This document shows, in pieces, positions 42,401 to 55,776 of a stretch of 64,000 nt of DNA. The stretch comes from Pohlia nutans (Eukaryota > Streptophyta > Bryopsida > Bryales > Mniaceae), in the NCBI GenBank assembly GCA_022496805.1, contig CM040087.1:33380253-33444252 (forward strand), given 5' to 3'. A program made the translations under genes and the position numbers. Every line of letters starts with the position of its first letter. Position 1 is the first letter of the stretch. Under the pieces are notes generated by a model, which saw only the letters and a program-made list of their open reading frames with translations, was not told the DNA's origin and ran no database searches.

Positions 42401-45390
42401 ACACGACTGGGGCAACAATGAAGTGCAGATCATGGGAAATGGCACAGTCAAGACCGTCAAGATAAATCGACAGTTAGGATACGAGGCGGTTACACCACAT
42501 GCGCTAGTCTGTTACAACTTCGCGGAAGGAATCACCGATGAAGAAGAGGAAATTTTGATGGCCTCCGACCCGACCCTCCACACAATGGGCACAATCGACT
42601 GGACCCTCCTAGCTACCGAGTCGACAGTCGACCAGTCTAGAACGGAACCGACTTCGTCGGCCAGTATCCCTAGGCACCAAGGGATTCAACATAGACCAGG
42701 AACAATGTTAGTTGACGAGACACCTATACAAGACAAGCTGCGATTCATGGACATTGCCCATTGGAATCACCATGAGGAGGATCGACTCGACCATGTCAAT
42801 GTAGGTACCTCTACCGACCCCAAGCTGTTGAAACTGAACGCGAATTTGAGCCCTAGTCTCAGAGCTAGCGCAGAATCCCTGTTCAAGGAATACATTGACA
42901 TTTTCGCCTTCTCTTACGAAGATCTACGAGGAATACCGGAACACATAGCGACTCATCGGATCGAGCTCGACCCGACCATCTCCCCCAGTCACGAAGCAAG
43001 ATACCGGATGAACCCGAATTATGCACAAGCGGTAAAGGACGACCTGGAACGACTTCTAAAAGCAGGATTCATCACACCAGTCGACCAGGCGACATGGCTA
43101 TCCCCTATAGTCGTGGTCCCCAAAAAGAATGGGAAACTACGGATATGCATAGATTTCCGTCGACTTAATGCAGCAACCAAGAAAGACCCGTACCCCCTTC
43201 CATTCACGGACGAGGTACTCGACGCAGTAATAGGCTATGAAGCCTACTCCTTCATCGACTGTTTCTCAGGCTACCACCAGGTACGGATCGACCCGACCGA
43301 CCGCCCCAAAACAGCGTTCATTACCGAATGGGGCGCGTATGTATGGGTCGTGATGCCGTTTGGATTGAAGAACGCCCCGCCGACCTACCAGCGCATCGTC
43401 AACCAGATCTTCAAAGAGTACCTGGGCGACTTCATGAAGCTATTCCTAGACAATTTCAGTGTCTACAGCGACATCGACTCCCACCTACCGAAGCTCAGAC
43501 TAGTCTTCGACCGATGTCGACAGTACGGGGTAAGCCTCAATCCAGAAAAATGTAAATTCTATGTTCCTTCTGGTGTAATTTTGGGCTACATTGTAGGACG
43601 GGAAGGCAAGTTTCCGGATCCAAAGAAAATCCAGGCCTTAGTCGACATGCCATCACCAAAGGACGTCAAAGCCATTCCGACGTTCAACGGACTAGCCCAG
43701 TTCAACCGATGCTTCATAAAAAATTATGCTGCCATCATGGAACCCATCACCAAGCTGACCAGGAAAGGCGAACCGTTCGACTGGACGCCAGCGTGCGCAA
43801 CAGCATACCAGACCATCAAGGATCGATACCAGACTGCACCAATCCTGATCGGAGTCGACTGGTCACTCGACTTCCACATACACACAGACGCATCCGACAT
43901 AGCTGTCGGGGCGATGCTAGCACAGAACCCGACCGGCAACATCAACCAGCCGATAGCCTACGCTTCTCGACTACTCAACAAAGCAGAGAAGAACTATACA
44001 ACAACCGAGAAGGAAGCTCTCGCAATGGTGTACGCCATCAACAAATTCCGCCATTACCTCCTAGGTAATAAGTTCGTCTTCTATGTCGACCACCTGGCGC
44101 TCCAGTACTTGATCAACAAACCCCAGGTATCGGGTCGACTGGCACGCTGGCTACTACTGTTTCTTGAATTCGACTTCACTGTGATTTATAAACCAGGCGA
44201 AACACATGGAGTAGCCGACGCACTATCAAGAAATGAAGGGGTCGAGCCAGCCATAGGCATACCCGACCAGACAGTCGACGCACAACTATTCTCCACCGAA
44301 CCCGACTGGCTACACCCGATAGTCGACTACTTGACTACCGGGACTTTTCCAACCCACATGACGAAGGAAGCCCGCAAACGAATTGCTCTCAAAGCCATTC
44401 CGTACCAAGTACTCGACGGACAACTGTACCGACTCGGCAAGGACCACCAGCTCCGACTAGTCCTGACTGGCAGTCAGCCGACAACAATACTCCAAGAATT
44501 ACACAAAGGCAACGCGGGAGGACATTTTTCTCATGACATCACGGTCCGGAAAATACTAGACGCAGGCTACTGGTGGCCGACTCTACACCAAGACGCTGTA
44601 CAGTACTGCCAATCGTGTCATGAATGCCAGCTGACAGGCGGACTACCCAAGACAGTCTCCTCGAAGCTCGTCACCCAACTACCCGCAGAACCGTTTATGA
44701 AATGCGGACTCGACTTCATCGGCCCCGTCAAGAAGACCCGACATACAGCCTGTCGATACATTTTGGTGGCTACCGACTATGCCACCAAATGGGTGGAGGC
44801 TAGAGCTCTCCGGGGAAACACCGCCAGGGAAACCGCGCAGTTCCTATACGAGGCAATCCTCACCCGGTTTGGATGTCCACTCCACCTAGTAAGCGACCAA
44901 GGTACCCATTTTATCAATAGCACGGTGCACACTCTCACCGAGCATTTCTTACTCCGACAAACGACTTCAACGACATACTATCCGCAAGGCAACTGCCAAG
45001 CCGAGTCGACCAACAAGATCATAGTCCGAATGCTCCAAAAGCTAGTCAACGAGAATCGAACCGACTGGGACTTACAGCTCCACACGGTCCTATTTGCTTA
45101 CCGAACGGCATACAAAGTTAGCACAGGCCACACACCTTTCCAATTGGTTTATGGTCTGACGCCGTTGATGCCAACCGAATACATCATCCCGACCCAACGG
45201 TCGACATCGACTACCGACTTCACTCCCAGGCGAGTCCTAGCAGCCCGAGCCGCCAAACTTGAGAAGTTAGACGAGACCCGACTGACAGCAGCCACCCACC
45301 ACGGCGCACAACAGTGGAACCGAGCCCAGTGGGCACACACCCAAGGTCAGTCGACTCGATACAATGTAGGCGACTACGTCCTATGGCACC
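39447..45390 (+). CDS. Gypsy-1 gag-pol polyprotein, 5' part
   Basis: ATG 39447 opens a frame without stops up to the Gypsy-2 insertion. Features by residue: zinc knuckle CTSCGDYGHLLDQC near 373; gag core about 440-560; second and third knuckles near 602 (CNRCKKPGHFERDC) and 664 (CSLCKTLDHPTHLC); aspartic protease with Asp900 in VLIDGGSGVNVI; RT with Asp1271 (SFIDCFSGYHQ) and the active-site box FLDN at 1333-1336 where F/YxDD is expected; RNase H Asp1481 (HTDASD); integrase zinc-binding region around GYWWPTLHQD; and integrase catalytic D1756, D1817, E1853 (DX60DX35E). The frame runs a further 10 codons into Gypsy-2 before an accidental stop. In the uninterrupted element it continues at 55782 in phase. 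Confidence 0.93.
45386..45390. repeat. Gypsy-2 target duplication, left
   Basis: GCACC, repeated at 55777-55781. Confidence 0.93.
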
Positions 45391-45932
45391 TGTTAAGGGG
45401 GTTTTCTAGGAACCGACCTTAAACGAACGAAGCTACTCCGCCTAAGACTATTCCACTCTAGACTAGTTTCTAGAGATTGAGAGAAGTAGTAAGAGGTTTC
45501 TACTATGAAGAATGAACTGTCGACTAAGGAAAAGCACCAGTATGCTAGTAAGTCGACTCCTGCATACCCACAGACTACTGCAACTATCCAAGATACAACC
45601 ACAAGGAATGATTCAAGAGCAGGAAACAGCAGTAGTCTAACAGCAGTAGTCTAACATACTAGTGTGCACAAGAGGAGCTTAAGACAGGAATGAAGTACAA
45701 CTGAGGCTGCCAAAAAGATGTACAAATGGTATAGCAACAACTCTCTCGAAGAGAGTGAAGGTACATATAGGAGACTAGTCTGACAGTGTGTCAGACTGGT
45801 CGACCGTAAAAGTCGGGTCGACCAGTCTGTACCAGCCTGTACTGCCACGTGTCTCCTGCTGGGTCTATTCCTGCCGGGTATAGACTAGCCTACTCTTAGC
45901 CTAAGGGAATATCAACTAATATTCGGTTAACA
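45391..45932 (-). repeat. Gypsy-2 3' LTR
   Basis: 542 bp; starts TGTTAAGG and ends TTAACA on plus. The adjoining TTACCCTCCCTCTG (45,933-45,946) is the polypurine tract read on minus. Confidence 0.94.
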
Positions 45933-46063
45933 TTACCCTCCCTCTGAGCTAAGTACACTCCTGTGGACTTTAGACTACCCTGGTCGGTGACTAGGAAAAT
46001 TTGTTCACGAGGAATGACAAAATTACCCGCGGTCAAGTAATCGACCCAGCTGAGGTCGAGTCA

Positions 46064-48558
46064 TCAGTCGTGGACGTCGCTAGAGTCCTGGGTCATGCCT
46101 GGCAAGCGAATATCGGAAGGCATTCCTGAGAAGTCGAACCCCAGAGAGTGTGGTGAAGAGATGACCGGTAAGTCGACTGAGGTGTTGTCGACCGATGGTG
46201 TCGGTGCTGTCATCATCTGGTCGGGTGCTAGGGTCTGCTGATCCTGCTGTTGCTGTGGAGGAGGAGGATGTGGAGTGGCTGGCTGCTGTTGCACCGTGTC
46301 TTGACTGTTGACTGGCGGTGGCTGCGGGTCTTGTTGCTGCTGATCGCGGTCTTCGTCTTCATTGGTCGACTCGCTGTCGTCTTCGTCTTCGTCCTCACTT
46401 AACTTGATATCGGTAGTCAAGACCTCGTCTTCGTCAGTCGACTGGTTCTCCCAGAGCGAATGGTCGGGTTCGAGGTGGCTCGTATCCTCCTCTTCGTCTT
46501 CGTCGACTGCTCGAATCTCCAAGTCTGGGTGGTCGAGCTGAAGTTGGTCGAGTTGCCTGCGGTACATGTTGAGTTGGTTGCGGTCGGTGCTGAGGGTGTG
46601 CTTCAGAACCTTGATACGATTTCTTGCCTTGAGTCGGAGTCGGTACTTGCGCGCTCAAAGCTTATGTAACTGCAGCTCTCGACTTGCGAACTGGCGGGAC
46701 TTCTCCTCGTTGTCCTGGAGTAGTAGGTCGAGTCGGTTATTGGAGTCGACTATCTCCCTCCGAGCTTGCTGAAGACTGCGCTGGGTTGTTGCTACCTCGG
46801 TTCGTGCCGCCTCAAGTTCGTTTTGTGCTAGCACGAGCTCGCTCTGGTGTTTCTGTTCCTGCTGTCGACTGCTGTGGAGGTCGGCTTCTAGCTAGGTCAA
46901 TCTGTTGTCGGTCTGATTCTTCGCCTCTGTGACGGTGGTGAGAGTAGTACGGAGTCTTGCCAGTTCGATGGTGAGGTTGTCGACCTGTTGCTTGTATGTT
47001 GTGGAGTCCTTGGTCAGTCGACTGCTTTCCAATCGGTGGCGGTCGAGCTCGGCTTGAAGTGTGGTTTTTGCTTAAACAGCCTCAAACAAGAGGAAGTTCA
47101 CTCGGGAGCCGACATCCTCGAGTCAACCTACTGCTCCTTGGACGACCTACTGCTCCTTGGACGTCCTCCAAGCGCTGGCGCCAGTGCTCGTGTTGTAGCT
47201 AGTGATGTTGGTGAGTCGGGTGCGGGTCGATTGATTCCAGGTGATGGCGGCGGTCGAGTCGTGGGGGAGACGGGTGGTGGCTGGCGAAATTCGCCGGTTG
47301 GTGCCGCTCCATATGCTGCTTCGAGGTTGAGCGGCGCGAAGTCGGATAGAGAAGGCGGAGGTGTGTCGGGGATGGGAGTCTCTTTTGGCGTTGGTGGTCG
47401 AGTCGACTGGGCCTCACTGTCAGAAGAAGTCAGCTCGACCTGTCAAGGTCCAAACTGACTCAAGGGTGTGAGTTTACCTCGTTTGGCACGTTTCTCTAGT
47501 CGCTCCTGGTCCCGCTTGCGTGCGAGTGAGGAGCGCGTCTCTCTTCGTTCTGTGGTCGGTTGGCTCCCGGTAGTGGCTGTCGGTGCTACTGGGTCGGGTG
47601 TAGTTTGTCGACTAGGAGGTCGAGCAGTCGATGTTTGGCCCTGGTCAACTGGTCGGGGCGGCCGAACATGGTCCTTCGAGGTGCGGTCGGATCCCAGCCC
47701 GCCTTGGAACACGATGTAGTCGGGTCCTCGGAAGTTGTTTTCCGAGTTCTCCGACTGTCGACGTCGGTCTTTGGTGTTCTGCTGGGCGACTGTTTGGTGT
47801 GCATATTCCTCGTCAGTGCTAGGAAAATAAGACTCGAGAAGGAAGTCTAATACCTCGGCTGAAGGGCAGATCGTGGTCTTCGTGGTTTGCATCGCCTTGA
47901 TGTCGATGGCGATCGAGTTGAACATCCATGTCGCCCAGTCCCATTGCATGTCGCGGTCGATCAGGGCCTCGACTGTGCAGACTACGTCGAGCATTTCCTT
48001 GCTGATGTAGGTCGTCTTGCGTTTGAATCCGAGGCCTTGAATGAATGCCGTCAGTCGCCTGTGGTGTTCGGGTTTGCAGTGGCAGATGCTGTAGCCCTCG
48101 GCAGTCCTGCCGGCTGCAGAATATTCTTCTAACCGACCCGGTGGGAACTCCTCAGGGTCGATTGGCTGGATAGTAATGCCAAATGGCAGTTTGAGAACCT
48201 CGTGAATCACAGTCGGGTCGACTGTGACTGTATGCGTGCGGACTCGTGCAGTGATCAACTTGTTGGGTAGGTCGACTACCGCAGCGTTGACGAACTCCTC
48301 GATCAGCTCCATGCGTAGCACGCGTTGAGGGTTGTCCCAGTCGAGTGCTACAAAGTCTGCAACGCCGATTGCCTTGATGAAGTCGGCCTCCGTCTTGTGT
48401 TCAGCTGCGTACTCGCGCCATTCTCGCATCGGCCGCATCGACTGGAAGGCGAGGGTTTTGTAGAGTCCCTCCCTAGTGCGGATCAGAATTTCGTAACTCG
48501 GTGGTGCGGAGGACCAAAGGTGTCGGGCGCTGCGATCAGTCGACTTGCCTTTCGCCAT
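46064..48558 (-). pseudogene. Gypsy-2 C-terminal (3' ORF) domain, decayed
   Basis: The counterpart of the Gypsy-1 C-terminal domain. It starts at an ATG (48,556-48,558; MAKGKSTDRSARHLWSS) right after a TGA (48562-48564) where Gypsy-1 has CGA. Further stops come from CGA to TGA (47443-47445), CAA to TAA near 47,074, CAG to TAG near 46,893 and CGA to TGA near 46,655. The last open piece (46567-46064) carries the acidic run and a Q/P-rich tail ending near SSDVHD. This is a fragment of the polyprotein, not a separate gene in the intact family. Confidence 0.85.
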
Positions 48559-48561
48559 CGA

Positions 48562-51500
48562 TCAATCGGCTGTAAATCTGCGCACAAGGAGACAAGAGAA
48601 AGGTCGGCGTAGTCCCGAAGTCGGCTCGCACACAGTCGGCTGTAGTGAGGATGGGCGCGCTCGTTTCCTACTCAATCTACTCTCGATGATCTCACGCACA
48701 GTCGGGCTACGGGATCGCTTCACTACTCGTCGCCGTTCTACTTGTGACCGTCTAAATCCCTTGCTAAGAATGCATAAGGCGAGGGCTGCGGAGTGGCGGT
48801 CGACCGGAGGAGAAGGGAAGGAGGGAGGAGAGTGAGAAATGGGAGATAGAAGGTGCGCGGCCCGTGGGTCGGGTGGAGAGGAAGCTAATGGCGAGGAGGC
48901 AAGAGGAGGAAGAAGAGGTGCGGCCATGGTGCTAAATACCTGCCCTGTGGGCCTTGCATTCAAAACTGAGAAGATAGGTGAGGGCGGCGGCCATAAATAT
49001 GGCGGCTCTTCTAGGGTTTCACCGGTCAGGTTGACCAGTCGGGTCGACCAGTCGAGTCGACCCACGATAACTAGGTCGGGTCGGTTCCGTTGCTGTCGGT
49101 TGGGCTCATCTTCGTTCTGTTCTAGAGTCGACCTAATCTCTGATTTGCTAGAGAGTGGGCTAGCCAGGTCGGCTGGAGGTAGCTCGCCTAGAACTCTGTA
49201 GGGTGTGAGTTTGTTGACGTTGACGACTACCGGGTCGGGGTCAAAGTGTTGGATGCTGACTAGGAGGACAGTGTTGTTGGGGAGGGTATACTGGACACGA
49301 TAAGGACCGAACCATTTGCTACGAAGTTTACCGGTATGGACATTTTTCCCTTTCGGGTGACATAGGACGTAGTCGCCTACATTGTATCGAGCCGACTGAC
49401 CTTGGGTGTGTGCCCACTGGGCTCGGTTCCACTGTTGTGCGCCGTGGTGGGTGGCTGCTGTCAGTCGGGTCTCGTCTAACTTCTCAAGTTTGGCGGCTCG
49501 GGCTGCTAGGACTCGCCTGGGAGTGAAGTCGGTAGTCGATGTCGACCGTTGGGTCGGGATGATGTATTCGGTTGGCATCAACGGCGTCAGACCATAAACC
49601 AATTGGAAAGGTGTGTGGCCTGTGCTAACTTTGTATGCCGTTCGGTAAGCAAATAGGACCGTGTGGAGCTGTAAGTCCCAGTCGGTTCGATTCTCGTTGA
49701 CTAGCTTTTGGAGCATTCGGACTATGATCTTGTTGGTCGACTCGGCTTGGCAGTTGCCTTGCGGATAGTATGTCGTTGAAGTCGTGTGTCGGAGTAAGAA
49801 ATGCTCGGTGAGAGTGTGCACCGTGCTATTGATAAAATGGGTACCTTGGTCGCTTACTAGGTGGAGTGGACATCCAAACCGGGTGAGGATTGCCTCGTAT
49901 AGGAACTGCGCGGTTTCCCTGGCGGTGTTTCCCCGGAGAGCTCTAGCCTCCACCCATTTGGTGGCATAGTCGGTAGCCACCAAAATGTATCGACAGGCTG
50001 TATGTCGGGTCTTCTTGACGGGGCCGATGAAGTCGAGTCCGCATTTCATAAACGGTTCTGCGGGTAGTTGGGTGACGAGCTTCGAGGAGACTGTCTTGGG
50101 TAGTCCGCCTGTCAGCTGGCATTCATGACACGACTGGCAGTACTGTACAGCGTCTTGGTGTAGAGTCGGCCACCAGTAGCCTGCATCTAGTATTTTCCGG
50201 ACCGTGATGTCATGAGAAAAATGTCCTCCCGCGTTGCCTTTGTGTAATTCTTGGAGTATTGTTGTCGGCTGACTGCCAGTCAGGACTAGTCGGAGCTGGT
50301 GGTCCTTGCCGAGTCGGTACAGTTGTCCGTCGAGTACTTGGTACGGAATGGCTTTGAGAGCAATTTGTTTGCGGGCTTCCTTCGTCATGTGGGTTGGAAA
50401 AGTCCCGGTAGTCAAGTAGTCGACTATCGGGTGTAGCCAGTCGGGTTCGGTGGAGAATAGTTGTGCGTCGACTGTCTGGTCGGGTATGCCTATGGCTGGC
50501 TCGGCCCCTTCATTTCTTGATAGTGCGTCGGCTACTCCATGTGTTTCGCCTGGTTTATAAATCACAGTGAAGTCGAATTCAAGAAACAGTAGTAGCCAGC
50601 GTGCCAGTCGACCCGATACCTGGGGTTTGTTGATCAAGTACTGGAGCGCCAGGTGGTCGACATAGAAGACGAACTTATTACCTAGGAGGTAATGGCGGAA
50701 TTTGTTGATGGCGTACACCATTGCGAGAGCTTCCTTCTCGGTTGTTGTATAGTTCTTCTCTGCTTTGTTGAGTAGTCGAGAAGCGTAGGCTATCGGCTGG
50801 TTGATGTTGCCGGTCGGGTTCTGTGCTAGCATCGCCCCGACAGCTATGTCGGATGCGTCTGTGTGTATGTGGAAGTCGAGTGACAAGCCGACTCCGATCA
50901 GGATTGGTGCAGTCTGGTATCGATCCTTGATGGTCTGGTATGCTGTTGCGCACGCTGGCGTCCAGTCGAACGGTTCGCCTTTCCTGGTCAGCTTGGTGAT
51001 GGGTTCCATGATGGCAGCATAATTTTTTATGAAGCATCGGTTGAACTGGGCTAGTCCGTTGAACGTCGGAATGGCTTTGACGTCCTTTGGTGATGGCATG
51101 TCGACTAAGGCCTGGATTTTCTTTGGATCCGGAAACTTGCCTTCCCGTCCTACAATGTAGCCCAAAATTACACCAGAAGGAACATAGAATTTACATTTTT
51201 CTGGATTGAGGCTTACCCCGTACTGTCGACATCGGTCGAAGACTAGTCTGAGCTTCGGTAGGTGGGAGTCGATGTCGCTGTAGACACTGAAATTGTCTAG
51301 GAATAGCTTCATGAAGTCGCCCAGGTACTCTTTGAAGATCTGGTTGACGATGCGCTGGTAGGTCGGCGGGGCGTTCTTCAATCCAAACGGCATCACGACC
51401 CATACATACGCGCCCCATTCGGTAATGAACGCTGTTTTGGGGCGGTCGGTCGGGTCGATCCGTACCTGGTGGTAGCCTGAGAAACAGTCGATGAAGGAGT

Positions 51501-54500
51501 AGGCTTCATAGCCTATTACTGCGTCGAGTACCTCGTCCGTGAATGGAAGGGGGTACGGGTCTTTCTTGGTTGCTGCATTAAGTCGACGGAAATCTATGCA
51601 TATCCGTAGTTTCCCATTCTTTTTGGGGACCACGACTATAGGGGATAGCCATGTCGCCTGGTCGACTGGTGTGATGAATCCTGCTTTTAGAAGTCGTTCC
51701 AGGTCGTCCTTTACCGCTTGTGCATAATTCGGGTTCATCCGGTATCTTGCTTCGTGACTGGGGGAGATGGTCGGGTCGAGCTCGATCCGATGAGTCGCTA
51801 TGTGTTCCGGTATTCCTCGCAGATCTTCGTAAGAGAAGGCGAAAATGTCAATGTATTCCTTGAACAGGGATTCTGCGCTAGCTCTGAGACTAGGGCTCAA
51901 ATTCGCGTTCAGCTTCAACAGCTTGGGGTCGGTAGAGGTACCTACATTGACATGGTCGAGTCGATCCTCCTCATGGTGATTCCAATGGGCAATGTCCATG
52001 AATCGCAGCTTGTCTTGTATAGGTGTCTCGTCAACTAACATTGTTCCTGGTCTATGTTGAATCCCTTGGTGCCTAGGGATACTGGCCGACGAAGTCGGTT
52101 CCGTTCCAGACTGGTCGACTGTCGACTCGGTAGCTAGGAGGGTCCAATCGATTGTGCCCATTGTGTGGAGGGTCGAGTAGGGTAACGCTTGAATCAACTC
52201 TGGGTCTGAATGCGTCAGTCGATCCCTAACCAGTTTGGTGAGGGTCGGTGATAACTGTAGTAAGTCACGGATGGAAACCTGTAATTTGCAGTCTTGGAGT
52301 TGATCGAGGATCTGCTGCTGGACGGCGCCGAATGCGACGCTGCCTTGGTCGACTGTGGCTGGAGTCGGTTGGTCTCGGTTGTCTTGAAGGATGATCATTT
52401 GTTGCGGTAATGCCTCCGCGTCCCAGTCGAGTGAGGACGAGTCCTCAGTCGTCTTTGGGTCTTTAGTGGAAGTGGTTGTTTCCAACTCGGCTTGGAGTTG
52501 ACGAACTTCCTGCATCATTTGATCACGTAGTTGTTCTTGGGCAGTCCAGTCGGTCTTCTCTGTGGTTTCGTCAGGGGTCGGTTGGTCGGTAGTCGATTGG
52601 CTTCTTGTAATTGCTGCGACCGTTAGGACACCAACCGAGGTGTTCGGTAGTTCTTCAATGACCACTGACGATGTGTGGGGCTTGGTCTCTATCTGCTGAT
52701 TAAGGAATTGGACGACCTTCAGATCCTTCAGTAGGGGACACAAGTGTGTTGGGTGGTCCAATGTTTTGCACAGAGAGCAAGGGAATATCCGTCGTGGTGT
52801 GCTATCTCGCGGTGGTCGACTCCTTGATTCCGCGGTAGTTGACACTGGTGTTGCTGCTGCTACTGGCGCCGTCCTATTAGCTGCCGCGCGCCTTTTTCCG
52901 ATCTCGCTCTCCGGATTGAGTCAGCAATCGCGTTCGAAATGGCCTGGCTTCTTGCATCGGTTGCAAAATACGCGTTTTGTAGTCTCGGGCCGCTCGGTAG
53001 TAGTCGAGTCGGGTTCCTTAGGTAGTCCGCTTTCTGCAAGCTTGGCCGATTTCTTAGCCTGGGCTAGTGTCAATCTTGGTAGTCCAACTGTGGCTACCTG
53101 CAGATACTTCAGCAAACCAGCTCGGAAATTGCTTAGTAGGAAATTATCAGCCGAAAGGACCTCAAATTGGCTGGCTAGTTTCATCATCCGTTCATAGTAA
53201 TCGTCAACCGACTCTTTGGCATCCTGTTTCATACTGCGGAAACGTAGGTATGCCTCGTCATCATTGTCGATATCCTGGTAGCGATGTTTGAAGGCATCGA
53301 GGATTTCATGTAAGTTTTGGTGTGGGTATGACGTTCGTTGAGTCGAGAACCAATTATAGTTAGCAGCATCGACTAGGGAATTTCCGAACAACGCTATAGT
53401 AATAGTCGAGTCGGTTTCGCCATTCAACGTAAGGGCATCGAGGAATCGATGGACATGCGTAATGGCACACTTTCCTTCCTTGTAGGTAGGCATCGCTACC
53501 GGTTTCCGAGCAGTCGTCCGAGTCGGGAGTGTAGCTGCTGGGTAGGGAGGCTGCTGCTGCGTCTGAGCTGCAGGTGCCGAATAGCCTATCGACCGAGGGT
53601 TGTATAGTGCACATTGGTCGAGAAGATGACCATAGTCGCCACAAGATGTACACCTAGGTACGGTGGGTTGGTACTGGGTCACAGTCGGTAGGGCTGGTAG
53701 CTGGGAGGCTGCCGGTCGGTTGTATGGGTTTTGTGGCATGGGCCTATTATGCGTCTGTGAAAACGATGGTTGATTGATAGGTTGCATTATAGGAATGCCT
53801 ATCGCTGGTTGAGTTGGGTAACTAGGTGGTAGACTAGTCCGAGGGGTCGACACTCTGGGTGTTGTGGTGTGGGTGACCCTTGGCTGATCTATGTATAGAA
53901 TATTCGGCTCATGAATGTGAGTGCGTATATTCGGGAGACTGGAACGAGTAACAACTTGGTCGACTGGTTGGTTGGAGTGATAGATCTGTCTGATCCTATC
54001 GACTAAGTCATTATCAAAGTCGTCTATGCCGGTCGAGTATGGGTTGTCGGTACCTGGTGATCCGGGTCGACTATTCATTTGACTAGGAGAACTGGGTTCC
54101 TGGCGAAATGTAGGCGACTGGTCCGGTCGACCTGGCTGTGGTTACGAGTGTTGTTGCTCAGGTGTCGGGTTCTGGCTAGACAAAAGATCGGCCACTTGGG
54201 AGTCTAATTCATCCCTATTACGACGTAGTTGGTCTATTTCTAACTGTCGTTGATATGAAATGATGGGAGGTTCGGTTGCGTACCTTACTAGTCGTTGATG
54301 CGCACTGGAAGGTCGTTCCGGTAAGTCGAGCGGGTCGTCCAGGAGCCTTCGTGGAGAAGTCGGGTTCGACCTTGTCTGAAACGCCACTGTCGGGCGGGTC
54401 TGATGATTCGTGGTGTACATGGTTGGTAGAATCGCCAGGGGTCGGATTGGCATGTCTGGGATGCCGCGTCCCATTGGTACCGAAGTTTCGTGAAAAATGG

Positions 54501-54768
54501 TGCCTTCCGGGGTATTCATCCTTCCCTGCGTGAACTCCATGTAGTGTTGTAAAGACGGGTCGGTAGAAGTCTATGCTGCGACTTGCCTTCGACTCTCGTA
54601 TGTTGGTCGGGGATCTATTCCCGTGGTAGTCTCATGGACTACTGTCGGTGGAACGATCTCTGACTGTAAATTTCGCCATTCTCTATGAAAACGTGGGTTA
54701 GAGAGCTGGTCGGCAGTGACTTCGACTGCTAAGGGAGAACCGGTAGCTCGTGTACGCGGTCGTTCCAT
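48562..54768 (-). pseudogene. Gypsy-2 gag-pol, protease-less and broken
   Basis: Begins at ATG 54766-54768 and is broken by TAG (54571-54573), TAA (54142-54144) and TGA (52921-52923) in gag. A long frame from 52845 to 48562 then covers the third zinc knuckle, RT, RNase H and integrase. At about 52,172-52,175 the CGAC word marks a deletion junction: the 177 codons that hold the protease in Gypsy-1 (42044-42574) are absent, with CGAC at both ends of the missing segment. The RT box is FLDN, as in Gypsy-1. The integrase is closely similar to Gypsy-1. Open frames on the opposite strand are shadows. Confidence 0.88.
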
Positions 54769-55233
54769 ACTAGCGACGCGGCAGTTATCGGATCTAGATC
54801 TGGATCTGGGATTTAGATCCGACTTCTGCTAGGTAGGTCGGGCTCTGAGATCCGTTTGGCTAGTCTTTTGTGCTGGCCTAGTCGGTTGCTCTGTGGCACC
54901 GTAAGCCTTGTTCACAGACTGCTCCTACAGATTCTTGGTCAGTAGCCTTTATCGACTGTTGACTACCCTGGTCGACTGTTACACAGACTGATCTCCGAGG
55001 CACTTTTCAGCTACTCGGGCTCTGGGTTTTTCTCAAGACATGTGATTAACGTGTAGGAAGCAGATGGCTGCTATTTCCTAGGGACGTATAGCGCCTTAGC
55101 GATAGGTGATAGGATCGACTAGGATCTAGATCTGGATCGACCAGGATTTGGATCTGGATCTAGATCTAGATCTGGATCTGACTAGCCCAACAGAAAGACT
55201 AGCGTCTGAGCTGAACTTTGCATGGTCGCCAAA

Positions 55234-55776
55234 TGTTAAGGAGGTTTTTCTAGGAACCGACCTTAAACGAATGAAGCTACTCCGCCCAAGACTATTCCAC
55301 TCTAGACTAGTTTCTAGAGATTGAGAGAAGTAGTAAGAGGTTTCTACTATGAAGAATGAACTGTCGACTAAGGAAAAGCACCAGTATGCTAGTAAGTCGA
55401 CTCCTGCATACCCACAGACTACTGCAACTATCCAAGATACAACCACAAGGAATGATTCAAGAGCAGGAAACAGCAGTAGTCTAACAGCAGTAGTCTAACA
55501 TACTAGTGCGCACAATAAGAGCTTAAGACAAGAATGAAGTACAACTGAGGCTGCCAAAAAGATGTACAAATGGTATAGCAACCACTCTCTCGAAGAGAGT
55601 GAAGGTACATATAGGAGACTAGTCTGACAGTGTGTCAGACTGGTCGACCGTAAAAGTCGGGTCGACCAGTCTGTACCAGCCTGTACTGCCACGTGTCTCC
55701 TGCTGGGTCTATTCCTGCCGGGTATAGACTAGCCTACTCTTAGCCTAAGGGAATATCAACTAATATTCGGTTAACA
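55234..55776 (-). repeat. Gypsy-2 5' LTR
   Basis: 543 bp; the primer-binding site lies beside it at 55,220-55,231 read on minus. The hairpins of the Gypsy-1 LTR are conserved in position; the TATA box is changed to TAGAAAC. Confidence 0.94.

Larger units (their letters stand above)
45391..55776 (-). mobile_element. Gypsy-2: defective sister element nested in Gypsy-1
   Basis: A complete LTR-to-LTR copy of the same family in antisense orientation, 10,386 bp, inside the integrase C-terminal coding region of Gypsy-1. LTRs are 542 bp (45391-45932, 3') and 543 bp (55234-55776, 5') and differ at about eight bases plus a one-base indel. It has lost the protease domain (in-frame 531-bp deletion relative to Gypsy-1) and carries many nonsense changes, and both LTRs lack the TATA box. 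It retains the Q/P-rich C-terminal tail missing from Gypsy-1. Confidence 0.95.

Noticed and set aside
46434..48835. Plus-strand frames inside Gypsy-2
   Set aside because: Shadows of the minus-strand coding sequence; Gypsy-1 has the same shadows mirrored.
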